Below are positions 32,774 to 41,928 of a stretch of 64,000 nucleotides of DNA, in pieces. Every line of letters begins with the position of its first letter. Position 1 is the stretch's first letter. Origin of the DNA: Pseudomonas sp. GM48 (GTDB lineage: Bacteria; Pseudomonadota; Gammaproteobacteria; Pseudomonadales; Pseudomonadaceae); assembly GCF_000282335.1 (NCBI RefSeq), contig NZ_AKJM01000106.1, positions 1 through 64,000 on the forward strand, written 5' to 3'. The position numbers were made by a program, and so were the translations under genes. The notes under the pieces were generated by a model, which worked only from the letters and a program-made list of their open reading frames with translations, had not been told where the DNA came from and searched no databases.

Positions 32774-34879
32774 TTAAACGCCCGAAGCCTTGGCTGCTGC
32801 CACGTCTTTGATGGACAGCTTGATACGGCCGCGGTTGTCCACGTCCAGTACCAGTACTTCCACTTCCTGGCCTTCTTTCAGAATGTCGGTCACTTTCTCT
32901 ACGCGAGCGTCGCTCAGCATCGAGATGTGAACCAAACCATCCTTGCCCGGCAGGATGTTGACGAATGCGCCGAAGTCGACGATGCGCTCAACCTTGCCGA
33001 CGTAGATCTTGCCGATCTCGGCTTCAGCGGTGATACCCAGAACGCGCTGACGGGCAGCTTCTGCCGCTTCCTTGGTTTCGCCGAAGATCTTGATCGAACC
33101 GTCGTCTTCGATATCGATCGAAGCCTTGGTTTCTTCGCAGATCGCACGGATGGTCGCACCACCTTTACCGATAACGTCACGGATCTTGTCGGTGTCGATC
33201 TTCATCGCGATCATGGTCGGAGCGTTGGCCGACAGTTCGGTACGCGACTGGCCGATGATCTGGTTCATCTGGCCGAGGATGTTCAGGCGCGCTTCCAGGG
33301 CTTGGCCCAGAGCGATCTCCATGATTTCTTCGGTGATGCCTTTGATCTTGATGTCCATCTGCAGCGCGGTGACGCCTTTGGCGGTACCGGCTACCTTGAA
33401 GTCCATGTCGCCCAGGTGGTCTTCGTCACCCAGGATGTCGGTCAGGACGGCGAACTTCTCGCCTTCTTTAACCAGACCCATGGCGATACCGGCAACCGGA
33501 GCCTTCATTGGAACGCCAGCGTCCATCAGGGCCAGGGAAGCGCCGCAAACGGAAGCCATCGAGCTCGAACCGTTGGATTCGGTGATTTCCGAAACCACGC
33601 GGATGGTGTACGGGAACACGTCAGCGGCAGGCAGCATGGCCGAAACCGAACGACGGGCCAGACGGCCGTGACCGATTTCGCGACGACCAGCGCCACCCAT
33701 GCGACCACACTCGCCCACCGAGAACGGAGGGAAGTTGTAGTGCAGCATGAACGGGTCTTTTTTCTCGCCTTCCAGGGTGTCCAGCAACTGCGCGTCACGG
33801 GCGGTGCCCAGAGTCGCGACTACCAGGGCCTGGGTTTCGCCACGGGTGAACAGTGCCGAACCGTGGGTCTTAGGCAGAACACCGACTTCGATGTTCAGCG
33901 GACGCACGGTGCGAGTGTCGCGACCGTCGATACGTGGCTTGCCGTTTACGATGTTTTCGCGAACGGTGCGGTATTCGATTTCGCCGAAAGCCGCTTTGAC
34001 GTCGGAAGCGGAAGGCTGGCCTTCTTCACCGGACAGCTTGGCAACGACCTGGTCCTTCAACTCACCCAGGCGAGCGTAACGGTCGGCCTTGACGGTGATG
34101 GTGTAAGCCTGGGAGATCGCTTCGCCGAACTCGGCACGGATAGCGCCCAGCAGTTCAGTGGCTTCAGGCTGTGGAGCCCAGGTCCAGGTTGGCTTGGCAG
34201 CTTCGGCAGCCAGTTCTTTGACAGCGTTGATCACAACCTGGAACTCGTCGTGAGCAAACAGTACCGCGCCCAGCATCTGATCTTCGGTCAGCTCTTTGGC
34301 TTCCGATTCAACCATCAGAACAGCGTCCGAAGTACCGGCAACGACCATGTCCAGGCTCGAAGCAGCCTGTTGCTCGTAAGTCGGGTTCAGCAGGTAGCCG
34401 GTGCTTTCGTGGAACGCAACGCGGGCAGCGCCGATCGGACCATCGAAAGGAATGCCGGAGATGGCCAGGGCAGCCGAGGTACCGATCATCGCAGCGATGT
34501 CCGGATCGGTCTTCTTGCTGGTGGAAACAACGGTGCAGACAACCTGCACTTCGTTCATGAAGCCTTCTGGGAACAGCGGACGGATCGGACGGTCGATCAG
34601 TCGGGAAGTCAGGGTTTCTTTCTCGGAAGGACGGCCTTCGCGCTTGAAGAAACCGCCAGGGATCTTACCGGCAGCGTAAGTCTTTTCCTGGTAGTGAACA
34701 GACAGAGGGAAGAAGCCCTTGCCTGGATCGGCTTGCTTGGCACCGACTACGGTCACCAATACGCTGACGTCGTCGTCAACGGTGACCAATACTGCGCCGG
34801 AGGCCTGACGGGCGATACGGCCAGTCTCGAGGGTAACGGTCGACTGACCGAACTGGAATTTTTTGATTACCGGGTTCAC
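32774..34879 (-). CDS. pnp: Polynucleotide phosphorylase
   Basis: 3'-5' phosphorolytic exoribonuclease and degradosome component, 701 residues. Two RNase PH domains (the first with EKTYAAGKIPGGFFKREGRP, the second with RIDGRDTRTVRPLNIEVGVL, FTRGETQALVVATLGT and MDAGVPMKAPVAGIAMGL) flank an alpha-helical linker. The C-terminus has a KH domain (KIRDVIGKGGATIRAI) and an S1 domain (GKVERIVDFGAFVNILPGKD). It lies 207 bases downstream of rpsO, the conserved pair. In E. coli pnp is autoregulated through a leader hairpin cut by RNase III; the gap here could do the same but I did not identify a clear site. Confidence 0.98.
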   Translation of the reverse strand: MNPVIKKFQFGQSTVTLETGRIARQASGAVLVTVDDDVSVLVTVVGAKQADPGKGFFPLSVHYQEKTYAAGKIPGGFFKREGRPSEKETLTSRLIDRPIRPLFPEGFMNEVQVVCTVVSTSKKTDPDIAAMIGTSAALAISGIPFDGPIGAARVAFHESTGYLLNPTYEQQAASSLDMVVAGTSDAVLMVESEAKELTEDQMLGAVLFAHDEFQVVINAVKELAAEAAKPTWTWAPQPEATELLGAIRAEFGEAISQAYTITVKADRYARLGELKDQVVAKLSGEEGQPSASDVKAAFGEIEYRTVRENIVNGKPRIDGRDTRTVRPLNIEVGVLPKTHGSALFTRGETQALVVATLGTARDAQLLDTLEGEKKDPFMLHYNFPPFSVGECGRMGGAGRREIGHGRLARRSVSAMLPAADVFPYTIRVVSEITESNGSSSMASVCGASLALMDAGVPMKAPVAGIAMGLVKEGEKFAVLTDILGDEDHLGDMDFKVAGTAKGVTALQMDIKIKGITEEIMEIALGQALEARLNILGQMNQIIGQSRTELSANAPTMIAMKIDTDKIRDVIGKGGATIRAICEETKASIDIEDDGSIKIFGETKEAAEAARQRVLGITAEAEIGKIYVGKVERIVDFGAFVNILPGKDGLVHISMLSDARVEKVTDILKEGQEVEVLVLDVDNRGRIKLSIKDVAAAKASGV

Positions 34880-35086
34880 GGTGTCCTACCTTCTTTGTGG
34901 CTCTTGGGGAACTGGTTTCTTGCGAAATTCTTGGGCAACGCCGGGAATCGGCCCGACCGGTTGTCCGGGGTGCACTCACACAGGTAAAGCAGACATCCAG
35001 ATAAAACTTGAGGCTGGAAGCCTGCCATGCGCTGGCGGGAAACCCGCTGACGCACGACAGACAACCAACCTCTAGCGCAATCGCTA

Positions 35087-35356
35087 TTAGCGACGCAGAC
35101 CCAGGCGAGCGATCAGAGCGCTGTAACGGCTCACGTCCTTGCCTTTCAGGTAGTCCAGCAGCTTACGACGCTGGTTAACCATGCGGATCAGACCACGACG
35201 GGAGTGGTGGTCTTTACCGTTGGCCTTGAAGTGACCTTGCAGTTTGTTGATGTTGGCGGTCAGCAGTGCAACTTGCACTTCTGGCGAACCAGTGTCACCA
35301 ACAGCTTGCTGGTAGTCAGCTACGATTTGAGCTTTTTCTTGAACGTCGAGAGCCAT
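35087..35356 (-). CDS. rpsO: 30S ribosomal protein S15
   Basis: Primary 16S rRNA-binding protein of the small subunit platform, 89 residues, standard length. It has GDTGSPEVQVALLTANIN, the rRNA-contacting KDHHSRRGLIRMVNQRRKLL and the C-terminal YSALIARLGLRR. It lies between truB and pnp. A perfect 10-bp inverted repeat just upstream of the ribosome site (35376-35400) may matter for autoregulation or termination. Confidence 0.98.
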   Translation of the reverse strand: MALDVQEKAQIVADYQQAVGDTGSPEVQVALLTANINKLQGHFKANGKDHHSRRGLIRMVNQRRKLLDYLKGKDVSRYSALIARLGLRR

Positions 35357-35375
35357 GAGGCAATCCTTTTATCAG

Positions 35376-35400
35376 GAAACTGTTTCAGAAAAACAGTTTC
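35376..35400. promoter_or_regulatory. Inverted repeat in the rpsO leader
   Basis: GAAACTGTTT-CAGAA-AAACAGTTTC, perfect 10-bp arms, 19 bases before the rpsO start codon and next to its ribosome site AAAAGGATTGCC. It could be a truB terminator with a poor T tract or part of the leader by which S15 represses its own translation. Confidence 0.6.
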
Positions 35401-35473
35401 AACAGGCCAGGGACAAATCCCTGTATCTAAAAATGAGTAGTGACCGTGCCTGTTAACAGCCACCCTCGTCCGG

Positions 35474-36391
35474 TCATTCTGACCGAATCAGTCGACGCGG
35501 CGCGATGCGCCCGTCTTCGCTCACTTCACCGATACCGATGAAGCGACCATTGTGATCCTGTACCCGCACCATGCCGAACTTCGGAGCATCCGGGGCACGT
35601 ACCGGCTGGCCGTTGAGCCAGTAGAACGCACTCGCTTCCGAGAACTGCAACAGTGGCCAATCCAGCAGGCCGCTGTCCGATGGCATCAGGAAGCGATCGA
35701 CCGCCTCGTTGCCGCCTTCGGCATGTACCGCTTCCAGCTCTTCCAGGGTAACCGTCTGCGCCAGGGTGAATGGCCCGGCCTGGGTACGTCGCAGTTCTGC
35801 AACGTAAGCGCCACAACCGAGTTGCTCACCGATATCCTCCACCAGGGTACGGATATAGGTGCCTTTACTGCAATCCACCGCCAGCCGCGCAGTATCACCT
35901 TCGAAGGCCAGTAATTCCAAGCGCGTAATAGTAACAGAACGCGGTTCGCGCTCCACTACTTCGCCAGCACGAGCCAGCTTGTACAGCGGCTGACCATCAC
36001 GCTTGAGTGCCGAGTACATCGGCGGTATCTGACTGATTTGCCCACGAAATTTCGGCAGTACAGCCTCGATATCGGTGCGACCAACGGTCACCGGGCGCTC
36101 CCGCAAAACTTCACCCTCGGCATCCGCCGTGGTGGTGGTTTTGCCCAATTGCGCCAGGGTTTCATAACCCTTGTCGGAATCGAGCAGGTATTGCGAGAAC
36201 TTGGTGGCCTCACCGAAGCACAGCGGCAATACGCCGGAGGCCAGGGGATCGAGACTGCCGGTATGACCTGCCTTTTCGGCATTGAGCAACCAGCGCACCT
36301 TCTGCAAGGCCGCGTTGGAGGTGAACCCCAGCGGCTTGTCGAGCAGGATGATGCCGCTGACGTTACGACGGATACGTTTGACCTGAGCCAC
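35474..36391 (-). CDS. truB: tRNA pseudouridine(55) synthase
   Basis: Makes pseudouridine at position 55 in the T loop of tRNAs, 305 residues. The N-terminal GIILLDKPLGFTSNAALQKV and the catalytic Asp in GHTGSLDPLASGVLPLCFGE (about residue 48) are clear; YSALKRDGQPLYKLAR and a C-terminal PUA-like domain follow. GTG start at 36391, three bases after the rbfA stop, so translation is coupled. Confidence 0.97.
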   Translation of the reverse strand: MAQVKRIRRNVSGIILLDKPLGFTSNAALQKVRWLLNAEKAGHTGSLDPLASGVLPLCFGEATKFSQYLLDSDKGYETLAQLGKTTTTADAEGEVLRERPVTVGRTDIEAVLPKFRGQISQIPPMYSALKRDGQPLYKLARAGEVVEREPRSVTITRLELLAFEGDTARLAVDCSKGTYIRTLVEDIGEQLGCGAYVAELRRTQAGPFTLAQTVTLEELEAVHAEGGNEAVDRFLMPSDSGLLDWPLLQFSEASAFYWLNGQPVRAPDAPKFGMVRVQDHNGRFIGIGEVSEDGRIAPRRLIRSE

Positions 36392-36394
36392 CGA

Positions 36395-36796
36395 TTACTC
36401 CTTGGTGTCTTCGGCTTCTGCCGCAACCGGATGCTGATTGTCTTCAGCCACTGCGCGCTCGATCAATGCCGACAGGTGCGCACCACGCACGACGCTTTCG
36501 TCGTAGTGGAAGTGCAACTGTGGAACGCTGCGCAGCTTCATCTCACGGGCCAGCTGCATGCGCAGGAAACCCGCGGCAGAGTTGAGCACCTTGATGCTTT
36601 GTGCGATTTCTTCGGCGCTGTCCTGGCCCATCACGGTGATGAAGATCTTGGCGTGACCGACGTCACGGCTGACTTCCACTGCGGTAATGGTGACCAGGCC
36701 GACGCGCGGGTCTTTGACTTCACGACGGATCAGTTGTGCCAGCTCACGCTGCATCTGATCGCCGATACGTTGGGTACGGCTATATTCTTTTGCCAT
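36395..36796 (-). CDS. rbfA: Ribosome-binding factor A
   Basis: 30S maturation factor acting at the 5' helix of 16S rRNA and needed for cold growth, 133 residues. KH-like fold with RIGDQMQRELAQLIRREVKD, VGLVTITAVEVSRDVGHAKI and LNSAAGFLRMQLAREMKLR. The acidic tail is the usual variable part. It stands in the nusA-infB-rbfA-truB-rpsO-pnp order. Confidence 0.97.
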   Translation of the reverse strand: MAKEYSRTQRIGDQMQRELAQLIRREVKDPRVGLVTITAVEVSRDVGHAKIFITVMGQDSAEEIAQSIKVLNSAAGFLRMQLAREMKLRSVPQLHFHYDESVVRGAHLSALIERAVAEDNQHPVAAEAEDTKE

Positions 36797-36850
36797 GTCT
36801 TGTTACCTGTAACTGCCCCACGGTGAAACCCGCAAGGTCTGAAAGCGGCA

Positions 36851-36884
36851 AACGCCCGGCCTGACAAAAGCCAGACCGGGCGTT
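36851..36884 (-). terminator. Terminator-like hairpin between infB and rbfA
   Basis: AACGCCCGG (36851-36859) pairs with CCGGGCGTT (36876-36884), with three inner pairs more; on the minus strand only a short TTT follows. It may partly reduce read-through from infB into rbfA or act as an RNA-processing site. Confidence 0.6.
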
Positions 36885-36955
36885 GCGTTTAGAGTCCTGG
36901 TGACGAATTGCGCATTTGCATGCGGCGACCCGTCACGGCTCTTGAAGTGCGCGAG

Positions 36956-39481
36956 TTAGAGGCTGCGAGCAACCTGCACCTTCTCGAAGACTTCGATCTT
37001 GTCACCGACCTTGACGTCGTTGTAGCTCTTCACGCCGATACCGCATTCCATGCCGGCACGCACTTCGGAAGCGTCATCCTTGAAGCGACGCAGGGATTCC
37101 AGCTCGCCTTCGAAGATAACGATGTCTTCACGCAGCACACGGATTGGACGGTTACGGTGCACAACACCTTCGATAACCATGCAACCGGCGATCGCGCCAA
37201 ACTTCGGCGAACGGAATACGTCACGCACTTCGGCGATACCCAGGATGTTCTCGCGAACATCGCTGCCGAGCATACCGGTCAGGGCTTTCTTGACGTCTTC
37301 GATGATGTCGTAGATCACGTTGTAGTAACGCATATCCAGACCTTCCTGCTCGACGATCTTGCGCGCGCCGGCATCGGCACGCACGTTGAAGCCGAACAGT
37401 ACAGCGTTGGAGGCCAGTGCCAGGTTGGCATCGGATTCGGTGATACCACCGACGCCGCCACCGACCACACGCACTTGCACTTCGTCGTTACCCAGGCCGT
37501 TCAAGGCACCGTTCAACGCTTCCAGCGAACCACGGACGTCGGATTTGAGGACGATGTTGAGCGTCTTCTTCTCTTCCTGGCCCATGCTTTCGAAGATGTT
37601 TTCCAGCTTGCCGGCGTGAGCGCGAGCCAGTTTGACTTCGCGGAACTTGCCTTGACGGAACAGAGCCACTTCACGGGCTTTCTTCTCGTCGGCAACCACG
37701 CTCATCTCGTCGCCAGCGTCCGGGGTACCGTCCAGGCCGAGGATCTCGACAGGGATGGCCGGACCGGCTTCCTTGATTGGCTTGCCGTTCTCGTCGAGCA
37801 TGGCACGCACGCGGCCATAGTTCGAACCGACCAGGACCATATCGCCCTGGCGCAGCGTACCGTCCTGAACCAGAACGGTAGCTACCGGGCCACGGCCCTT
37901 GTCCAGACGGGATTCAACCACGACACCACGGCCAGGAGCCGATGGCGTTGCAGTCAGTTCCAGAACTTCGGCTTGCAGCAGTACGGCTTCGAGCAGTTCG
38001 TCGACACCGGTACCCATCTTCGCCGAGACCGGTACGAATGGCGTGTCACCACCCCACTCTTCCGACGTCACACCGTGAACCGACAGTTCGCTACGGATGC
38101 GATCGAGATCGGCGCCCGGCTTGTCGATCTTGTTCACCGCGACAACCAGCGGAACGCCAGCAGCCTGAGCGTGCTGAACAGCTTCGATGGTCTGCGGCAT
38201 CACGCCGTCGTCCGCTGCGACCACGAGGATCACGATGTCGGTTGCCTTCGCACCACGGGCACGCATCGCGGTAAACGCGGCGTGACCCGGGGTGTCGAGG
38301 AACGTCACCATGCCACGGTCGGTTTCAACGTGGTATGCACCGATGTGCTGGGTGATGCCGCCGGCTTCGCCTGCTGCAACCTTGGCACGACGGATGTAGT
38401 CGAGCAGGGAAGTCTTACCGTGGTCAACGTGGCCCATTACGGTCACGACCGGCGCACGGGCAACTGCCTCGCCTTCAAACTTCAGGGACTCGGCCAGGGA
38501 ATCTTCCAGGGCGGTGTCGCTGACCAGGGTCACTTTGTGGCCCAGCTCTTCGGCAACCAGTTGAGCAGTTTCCTGATCGAGTACCTGGTTGATGGTCGCT
38601 GGAGTACCCAGTTTGAACATGAACTTGATGATTTCAGCAGCCTTCACCGACATCTGTTGAGCGAGATCGCCAACAGTGATGGTTTCGCCGATCTTCACTT
38701 CGCGCACGACAGGGCCGGTTGGGCTCTGGAAACCGTGAGCGTTGCGCTTCTTCAGCTTGGCCTTGCCGCGACCACCACGACGGAAGCCATCGCTTTCTTC
38801 GTCGGTAGTACGTGGAGCAACGCGTGGGGCAGGCGCCTTTTCCTTGACCGAAGCACGATGTGGAGCGTTTTTGCGCTCGCCATCGCCGCCACCGCGACGA
38901 CTGTTGTCATCGGCACGTGGTTTGTCCGGACGACGCTGTTCGTCGCGCTTGCGAGTGTCGGCCGCAGGAGCCGGGGCTGCTGCCACAACCGGAGCGCTTT
39001 CGCGCACAGGCTCGGCCACAGCAACAGGCGCTGCAACAGGTTCGGCAGGAGCGGTCGGCGCAGCAGCAGGCTGGCGACGCGCTTCTTCTTCGGCGCGACG
39101 CTTGGCTTCTTCTTCAGCCTTCTGACGTGCAGCATTTTCTACTGCGCGACGTTCATCCAGTTCACGCTTGCGCTCGGCTTCGATTTCTTCCGGGCTGCGC
39201 TGTACGAAGACTTTCTTCTTGCGTACTTCAACGCTGATGCTTTTGCTGCCAGCAACACGCAGGGTGCTGGTGGTTTTACGCTGCAGCGTAATCTTGCGTG
39301 GTTCTTCCACTTTCGCCTTGTGGCTGCTTTTCAAGTGAGTCAGCAACGATTGCTTCTCACTGTCAGTCACACTTTCTTCGGCGGCGGTGTGCGGCAGACC
39401 TGCCTCACGCATCTGCTGCAACAGGCGCTCTACCGGTGTTTTGACCTCATCGGCCAGTTGTTTCACCGTGACTTGCGTCAT
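36956..39481 (-). CDS. infB: Translation initiation factor IF-2
   Basis: GTPase that brings fMet-tRNA to the 30S subunit, 841 residues. The N-terminal IF2N domain (VKQLADEVKTPVERLLQQMR) is followed by a long charged coil and an Ala/Pro-rich linker (AAPTAPAEPVAAPVAVAEP). The GTPase starts around residue 340 with G1 GHVDHGKTSLLDYI, G2 GGITQHIGAY, G3 DTPGHAAF and G4 NKIDK, followed by domains II-IV (GMECGIGVKSYNDVKVGD near the end). An internal start giving a shorter IF2 form, as in E. coli, was not resolved. Confidence 0.98.
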   Translation of the reverse strand: MTQVTVKQLADEVKTPVERLLQQMREAGLPHTAAEESVTDSEKQSLLTHLKSSHKAKVEEPRKITLQRKTTSTLRVAGSKSISVEVRKKKVFVQRSPEEIEAERKRELDERRAVENAARQKAEEEAKRRAEEEARRQPAAAPTAPAEPVAAPVAVAEPVRESAPVVAAAPAPAADTRKRDEQRRPDKPRADDNSRRGGGDGERKNAPHRASVKEKAPAPRVAPRTTDEESDGFRRGGRGKAKLKKRNAHGFQSPTGPVVREVKIGETITVGDLAQQMSVKAAEIIKFMFKLGTPATINQVLDQETAQLVAEELGHKVTLVSDTALEDSLAESLKFEGEAVARAPVVTVMGHVDHGKTSLLDYIRRAKVAAGEAGGITQHIGAYHVETDRGMVTFLDTPGHAAFTAMRARGAKATDIVILVVAADDGVMPQTIEAVQHAQAAGVPLVVAVNKIDKPGADLDRIRSELSVHGVTSEEWGGDTPFVPVSAKMGTGVDELLEAVLLQAEVLELTATPSAPGRGVVVESRLDKGRGPVATVLVQDGTLRQGDMVLVGSNYGRVRAMLDENGKPIKEAGPAIPVEILGLDGTPDAGDEMSVVADEKKAREVALFRQGKFREVKLARAHAGKLENIFESMGQEEKKTLNIVLKSDVRGSLEALNGALNGLGNDEVQVRVVGGGVGGITESDANLALASNAVLFGFNVRADAGARKIVEQEGLDMRYYNVIYDIIEDVKKALTGMLGSDVRENILGIAEVRDVFRSPKFGAIAGCMVIEGVVHRNRPIRVLREDIVIFEGELESLRRFKDDASEVRAGMECGIGVKSYNDVKVGDKIEVFEKVQVARSL

Positions 39482-39508
39482 GCACTTCTCTCCTCAGGCC
39501 GCGCCTAA

Positions 39509-40990
39509 TTACTCGAACCAGTGGGCTCGGGCGGCCATGATCAACTTGCCGGCACGATCATCGTCAATGCCGTCGATGTCGAGCAGGTCGTCAATAGACT
39601 GCTCGGCCAGGTCTTCGCGGGTAATTACGCCGCGCACCGCCAGTTCCATCGCCAAATCCTTGTCCATACCCTCAAGCGAGAGCAGGTCTTCGGCCGGATG
39701 GGCGTCTGCCAGCTTTTCCTCAGTAGCGATGGCTTTGGTCAACAAGCGATCCTTGGCACGAGCGCGAAGCTCGTTGACGATTTCCTCGTCAAAGCCGTCG
39801 ATGTTGAGCATTTCTTCCAACGGTACGTAGGCAATCTCTTCCAGGCTGGTGAAACCTTCATCTACCAGCACCTGAGCCAGCTCTTCGTCGACTTCCAGCT
39901 CGTCGATGAAGTTGCGCAGGATGTCGCCGGTTTCTGCTTGCTGCTTAGCCTGGATGTCCGATTCGGTCATCACGTTCAGGGTCCAGCCAGTCAACTGGCT
40001 GGCCAGACGCACGTTCTGACCACCGCGACCGATGGCCTGAGCCAGATTGTCTGCGCCAACGGCGATGTCCATTGCGTGGGCATCTTCGTCAACGATAATT
40101 GCCGCAACCTCGGCCGGGGACATGGCGTTGATCACGAACTGAGCCGGGTTGTCGTCCCACAGAACGATGTCAACACGCTCACCGCCCAACTCACCCGACA
40201 CTGCCTGGACGCGCGAACCGCGCATACCGATGCAAGCGCCTTGCGGGTCGATGCGTTTGTCCTTGGAGCGAACGGCGATCTTGGCGCGCGAACCCGGATC
40301 ACGGGACGCAGCCATCACTTCGATCAGGCCTTCGGCAATTTCCGGCACTTCGATGCGGAACAACTCGATCAGCATTTCCGGCGCGGTACGCGACAGGATC
40401 AACTGCGGGCCGCGGTTCTCGGTGCGGATTTCCTTGAGCAGCGCACGCAGGCGCACGCCAACCCGGAAAGTTTCGCGAGAAATGATGTCTTCACGGGCCA
40501 GCAACGCTTCAGCGTTGTTGCCCAGATCAACGATCACGTTGTCGCGGGTCACTTTCTTCACGGTGCCGGAGATGATTTCACCCAGGCGCTCGCGGTAAGC
40601 GTCAACAACCTGTGCGCGCTCGGCTTCGCGAACTTTCTGCACGATGACTTGCTTGGCAGTCTGTGCAGCAATGCGGCCGAACTCGATGGATTCGATTTTC
40701 TCTTCGACAACGTCACCGACCTTGGCGCCAGGATGCGTTTCGGCAACCTTGCTCGGCCAGGTTTCGATGGCCGGATCGTCCAGGTCAGCTTCCTCGACAA
40801 CCGTCCAGCGACGGAAAGTCTCGTAAGCGCCGGTGTGGCGATTGATTTCCACACGCAGATCAACTTCGTCTTCAAAACGCTTTTTGGTAGCAGTGGCCAG
40901 AGCCAGCTCCAGCGCTTCAAAAATCACGTTTGCCGGTACGCCCTTTTCATTGGATACCGACTCAACAACCAGCAGTACTTCTTTGCTCAT
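39509..40990 (-). CDS. nusA: Transcription termination/antitermination factor NusA
   Basis: RNA polymerase-associated pausing and antitermination factor, 493 residues. N-terminal RNAP-binding domain, S1 domain (GEIISGTVKKVTRDNVIVDL), two KH domains (RIDPQGACIGMRGSRVQAVS and GRGGQNVRLASQLTGW) and two C-terminal acidic repeats (LVDEGFTSLEEIAYVPLEEM, and VRGVITREDLAEQSIDDLLD) as in E. coli. The ATG at 40990 is the family start; seven extra in-frame codons upstream are dropped. Confidence 0.98.
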   Translation of the reverse strand: MSKEVLLVVESVSNEKGVPANVIFEALELALATATKKRFEDEVDLRVEINRHTGAYETFRRWTVVEEADLDDPAIETWPSKVAETHPGAKVGDVVEEKIESIEFGRIAAQTAKQVIVQKVREAERAQVVDAYRERLGEIISGTVKKVTRDNVIVDLGNNAEALLAREDIISRETFRVGVRLRALLKEIRTENRGPQLILSRTAPEMLIELFRIEVPEIAEGLIEVMAASRDPGSRAKIAVRSKDKRIDPQGACIGMRGSRVQAVSGELGGERVDIVLWDDNPAQFVINAMSPAEVAAIIVDEDAHAMDIAVGADNLAQAIGRGGQNVRLASQLTGWTLNVMTESDIQAKQQAETGDILRNFIDELEVDEELAQVLVDEGFTSLEEIAYVPLEEMLNIDGFDEEIVNELRARAKDRLLTKAIATEEKLADAHPAEDLLSLEGMDKDLAMELAVRGVITREDLAEQSIDDLLDIDGIDDDRAGKLIMAARAHWFE

Positions 40991-41049
40991 CGTACGCCTC
41001 GCCTTTCGCAAGCCATTGGATCCGCGGGATCCGCAGTATCTGGCACGCC

Positions 41050-41508
41050 TCAGTCAAAACTGGGAATAATGTTGGCCTTGTCGATCATATCGATCGGCAA
41101 CAGGAACTCATGGTCATCTACTTGCACCACGACATCCTGCTCTTCTACGCCGCGCAGAAGGCCCTGAAAGTTGCGTCGGCCTTCAAAAGGCGAGCGCAGC
41201 TTGATCTTCACTTGTTCACCGGCAAATTTTGCAAACTGCTCAAGAGTGAACAGAGGGCGTTCCATGCCAGGCGAGGAAACTTCAAGGGTGTATTCAACGG
41301 AGATTGGATCTTCAACATCCAGCACACCGCTGATCTGACGGCTGACGATGGCGCAATCGTCCACCAGCACGCCGCCTTCTTTATCGATATAAACGCGCAA
41401 CATTGAGTGGCGACCCTGGGCCGAAAACTCAATACCCCAGCATTCATAGCCTAGGGCCACGACCACCGGGGCCAGCAAGGCCTGCAACTCTTCTAGCTTG
41501 CTCGACAC
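41050..41508 (-). CDS. rimP: Ribosome maturation factor RimP
   Basis: Needed for 30S subunit maturation, 152 residues. It shows VVVALGYECWGIEF, ARG-free GRHSMLRVYIDKEGGVLVDD, VEYTLEVSSPGMERPLFT and a C-terminal SH3-like barrel (VVQVDDHEFLLPIDMIDKAN). The GTG start at 41508 follows AGGGGGTTCAG. First protein gene of the nusA operon, downstream of tRNA-fMet and an attenuator-like hairpin. Confidence 0.96.
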   Translation of the reverse strand: MSSKLEELQALLAPVVVALGYECWGIEFSAQGRHSMLRVYIDKEGGVLVDDCAIVSRQISGVLDVEDPISVEYTLEVSSPGMERPLFTLEQFAKFAGEQVKIKLRSPFEGRRNFQGLLRGVEEQDVVVQVDDHEFLLPIDMIDKANIIPSFD

Positions 41509-41548
41509 CTGAACCCCCTAGTGCATGTATGTGCATGCTATGCAAAAT

Positions 41549-41571
41549 AAAAAAATGGGCTAAACGCCCAT
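41549..41571 (-). terminator. Attenuator-like terminator in the rimP-nusA leader
   Basis: On the minus strand ATGGGC-GTTTA-GCCCAT is followed by T7, about 40 bases before the rimP start. Between it and rimP lies the repeat TGCATAGCATGCACATACATGCAC. It is placed to end most transcripts coming from tRNA-fMet, as in the E. coli metY-nusA leader. Confidence 0.75.
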
Positions 41572-41618
41572 CCTTGAAACGCCGTCGAACAGCGGCGTTG
41601 AAAGTGTCCAGCTAACAA

Positions 41619-41640
41619 AAAGCCCCTTAAAAGGGGCTCC
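41619..41640 (-). terminator. Terminator of tRNA-fMet
   Basis: On the minus strand AGCCCC-TTTTA-AGGGGCT is followed by TTTTTGTT, seven bases after the encoded CCA end of tRNA-fMet. Confidence 0.8.
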
Positions 41641-41646
41641 TTAAAC

Positions 41647-41723
<77 letters not shown>

Positions 41724-41791
41724 ACAAAGCTGGGGCGGAAGTATACGACCGATCCCCTACAGGGTCAATGTAACCTTCCACCTGCAAGAAA

Positions 41792-41807
41792 GCCCGCAAC
41801 AGCGGGC
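41792..41807 (-). terminator. Terminator-like hairpin after tRNA-Leu
   Basis: GCCCGC-TGTT-GCGGGC on the minus strand followed by TTTCTTG, 14 bases after tRNA-Leu. Confidence 0.7.
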
Positions 41808-41820
41808 TCTCCTGACTAAT

Positions 41821-41906
41821 TGGTACCGAGAAGGGGACTCGAACCCCTACACCCTATGGGCACAACCACCTCAAGGTTGCGTGTCTACCAATTCCACCAC
41901 CTCGGC
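41821..41906 (-). tRNA. tRNA-Leu (anticodon GAG)
   Basis: Minus-strand cloverleaf of 86 bases with CCA and the long variable arm of class II tRNAs (TGGTTGTGCCCATAGGGTGT region). The anticodon loop CTTGAGG gives GAG; acceptor GCCGAGG pairs with the end before TACCA. It lies just after secG, the conserved secG-leu arrangement. Confidence 0.96.
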
Positions 41907-41928
41907 AATACTACGTTTGAAACCCTTC

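Noticed and set aside
32927..34987. 686-residue open frame antisense to pnp
   Set aside because: Shadow of the high-GC, codon-biased pnp gene; the sequence is low-complexity (Gly/Asp/His/Phe-rich) and has no ribosome site. Similar long antisense frames opposite infB (36908-39508), carB (49548-52796), nusA (39521-41167), dnaK (56150-58384) and piuA (10806-13199) are rejected for the same reason.
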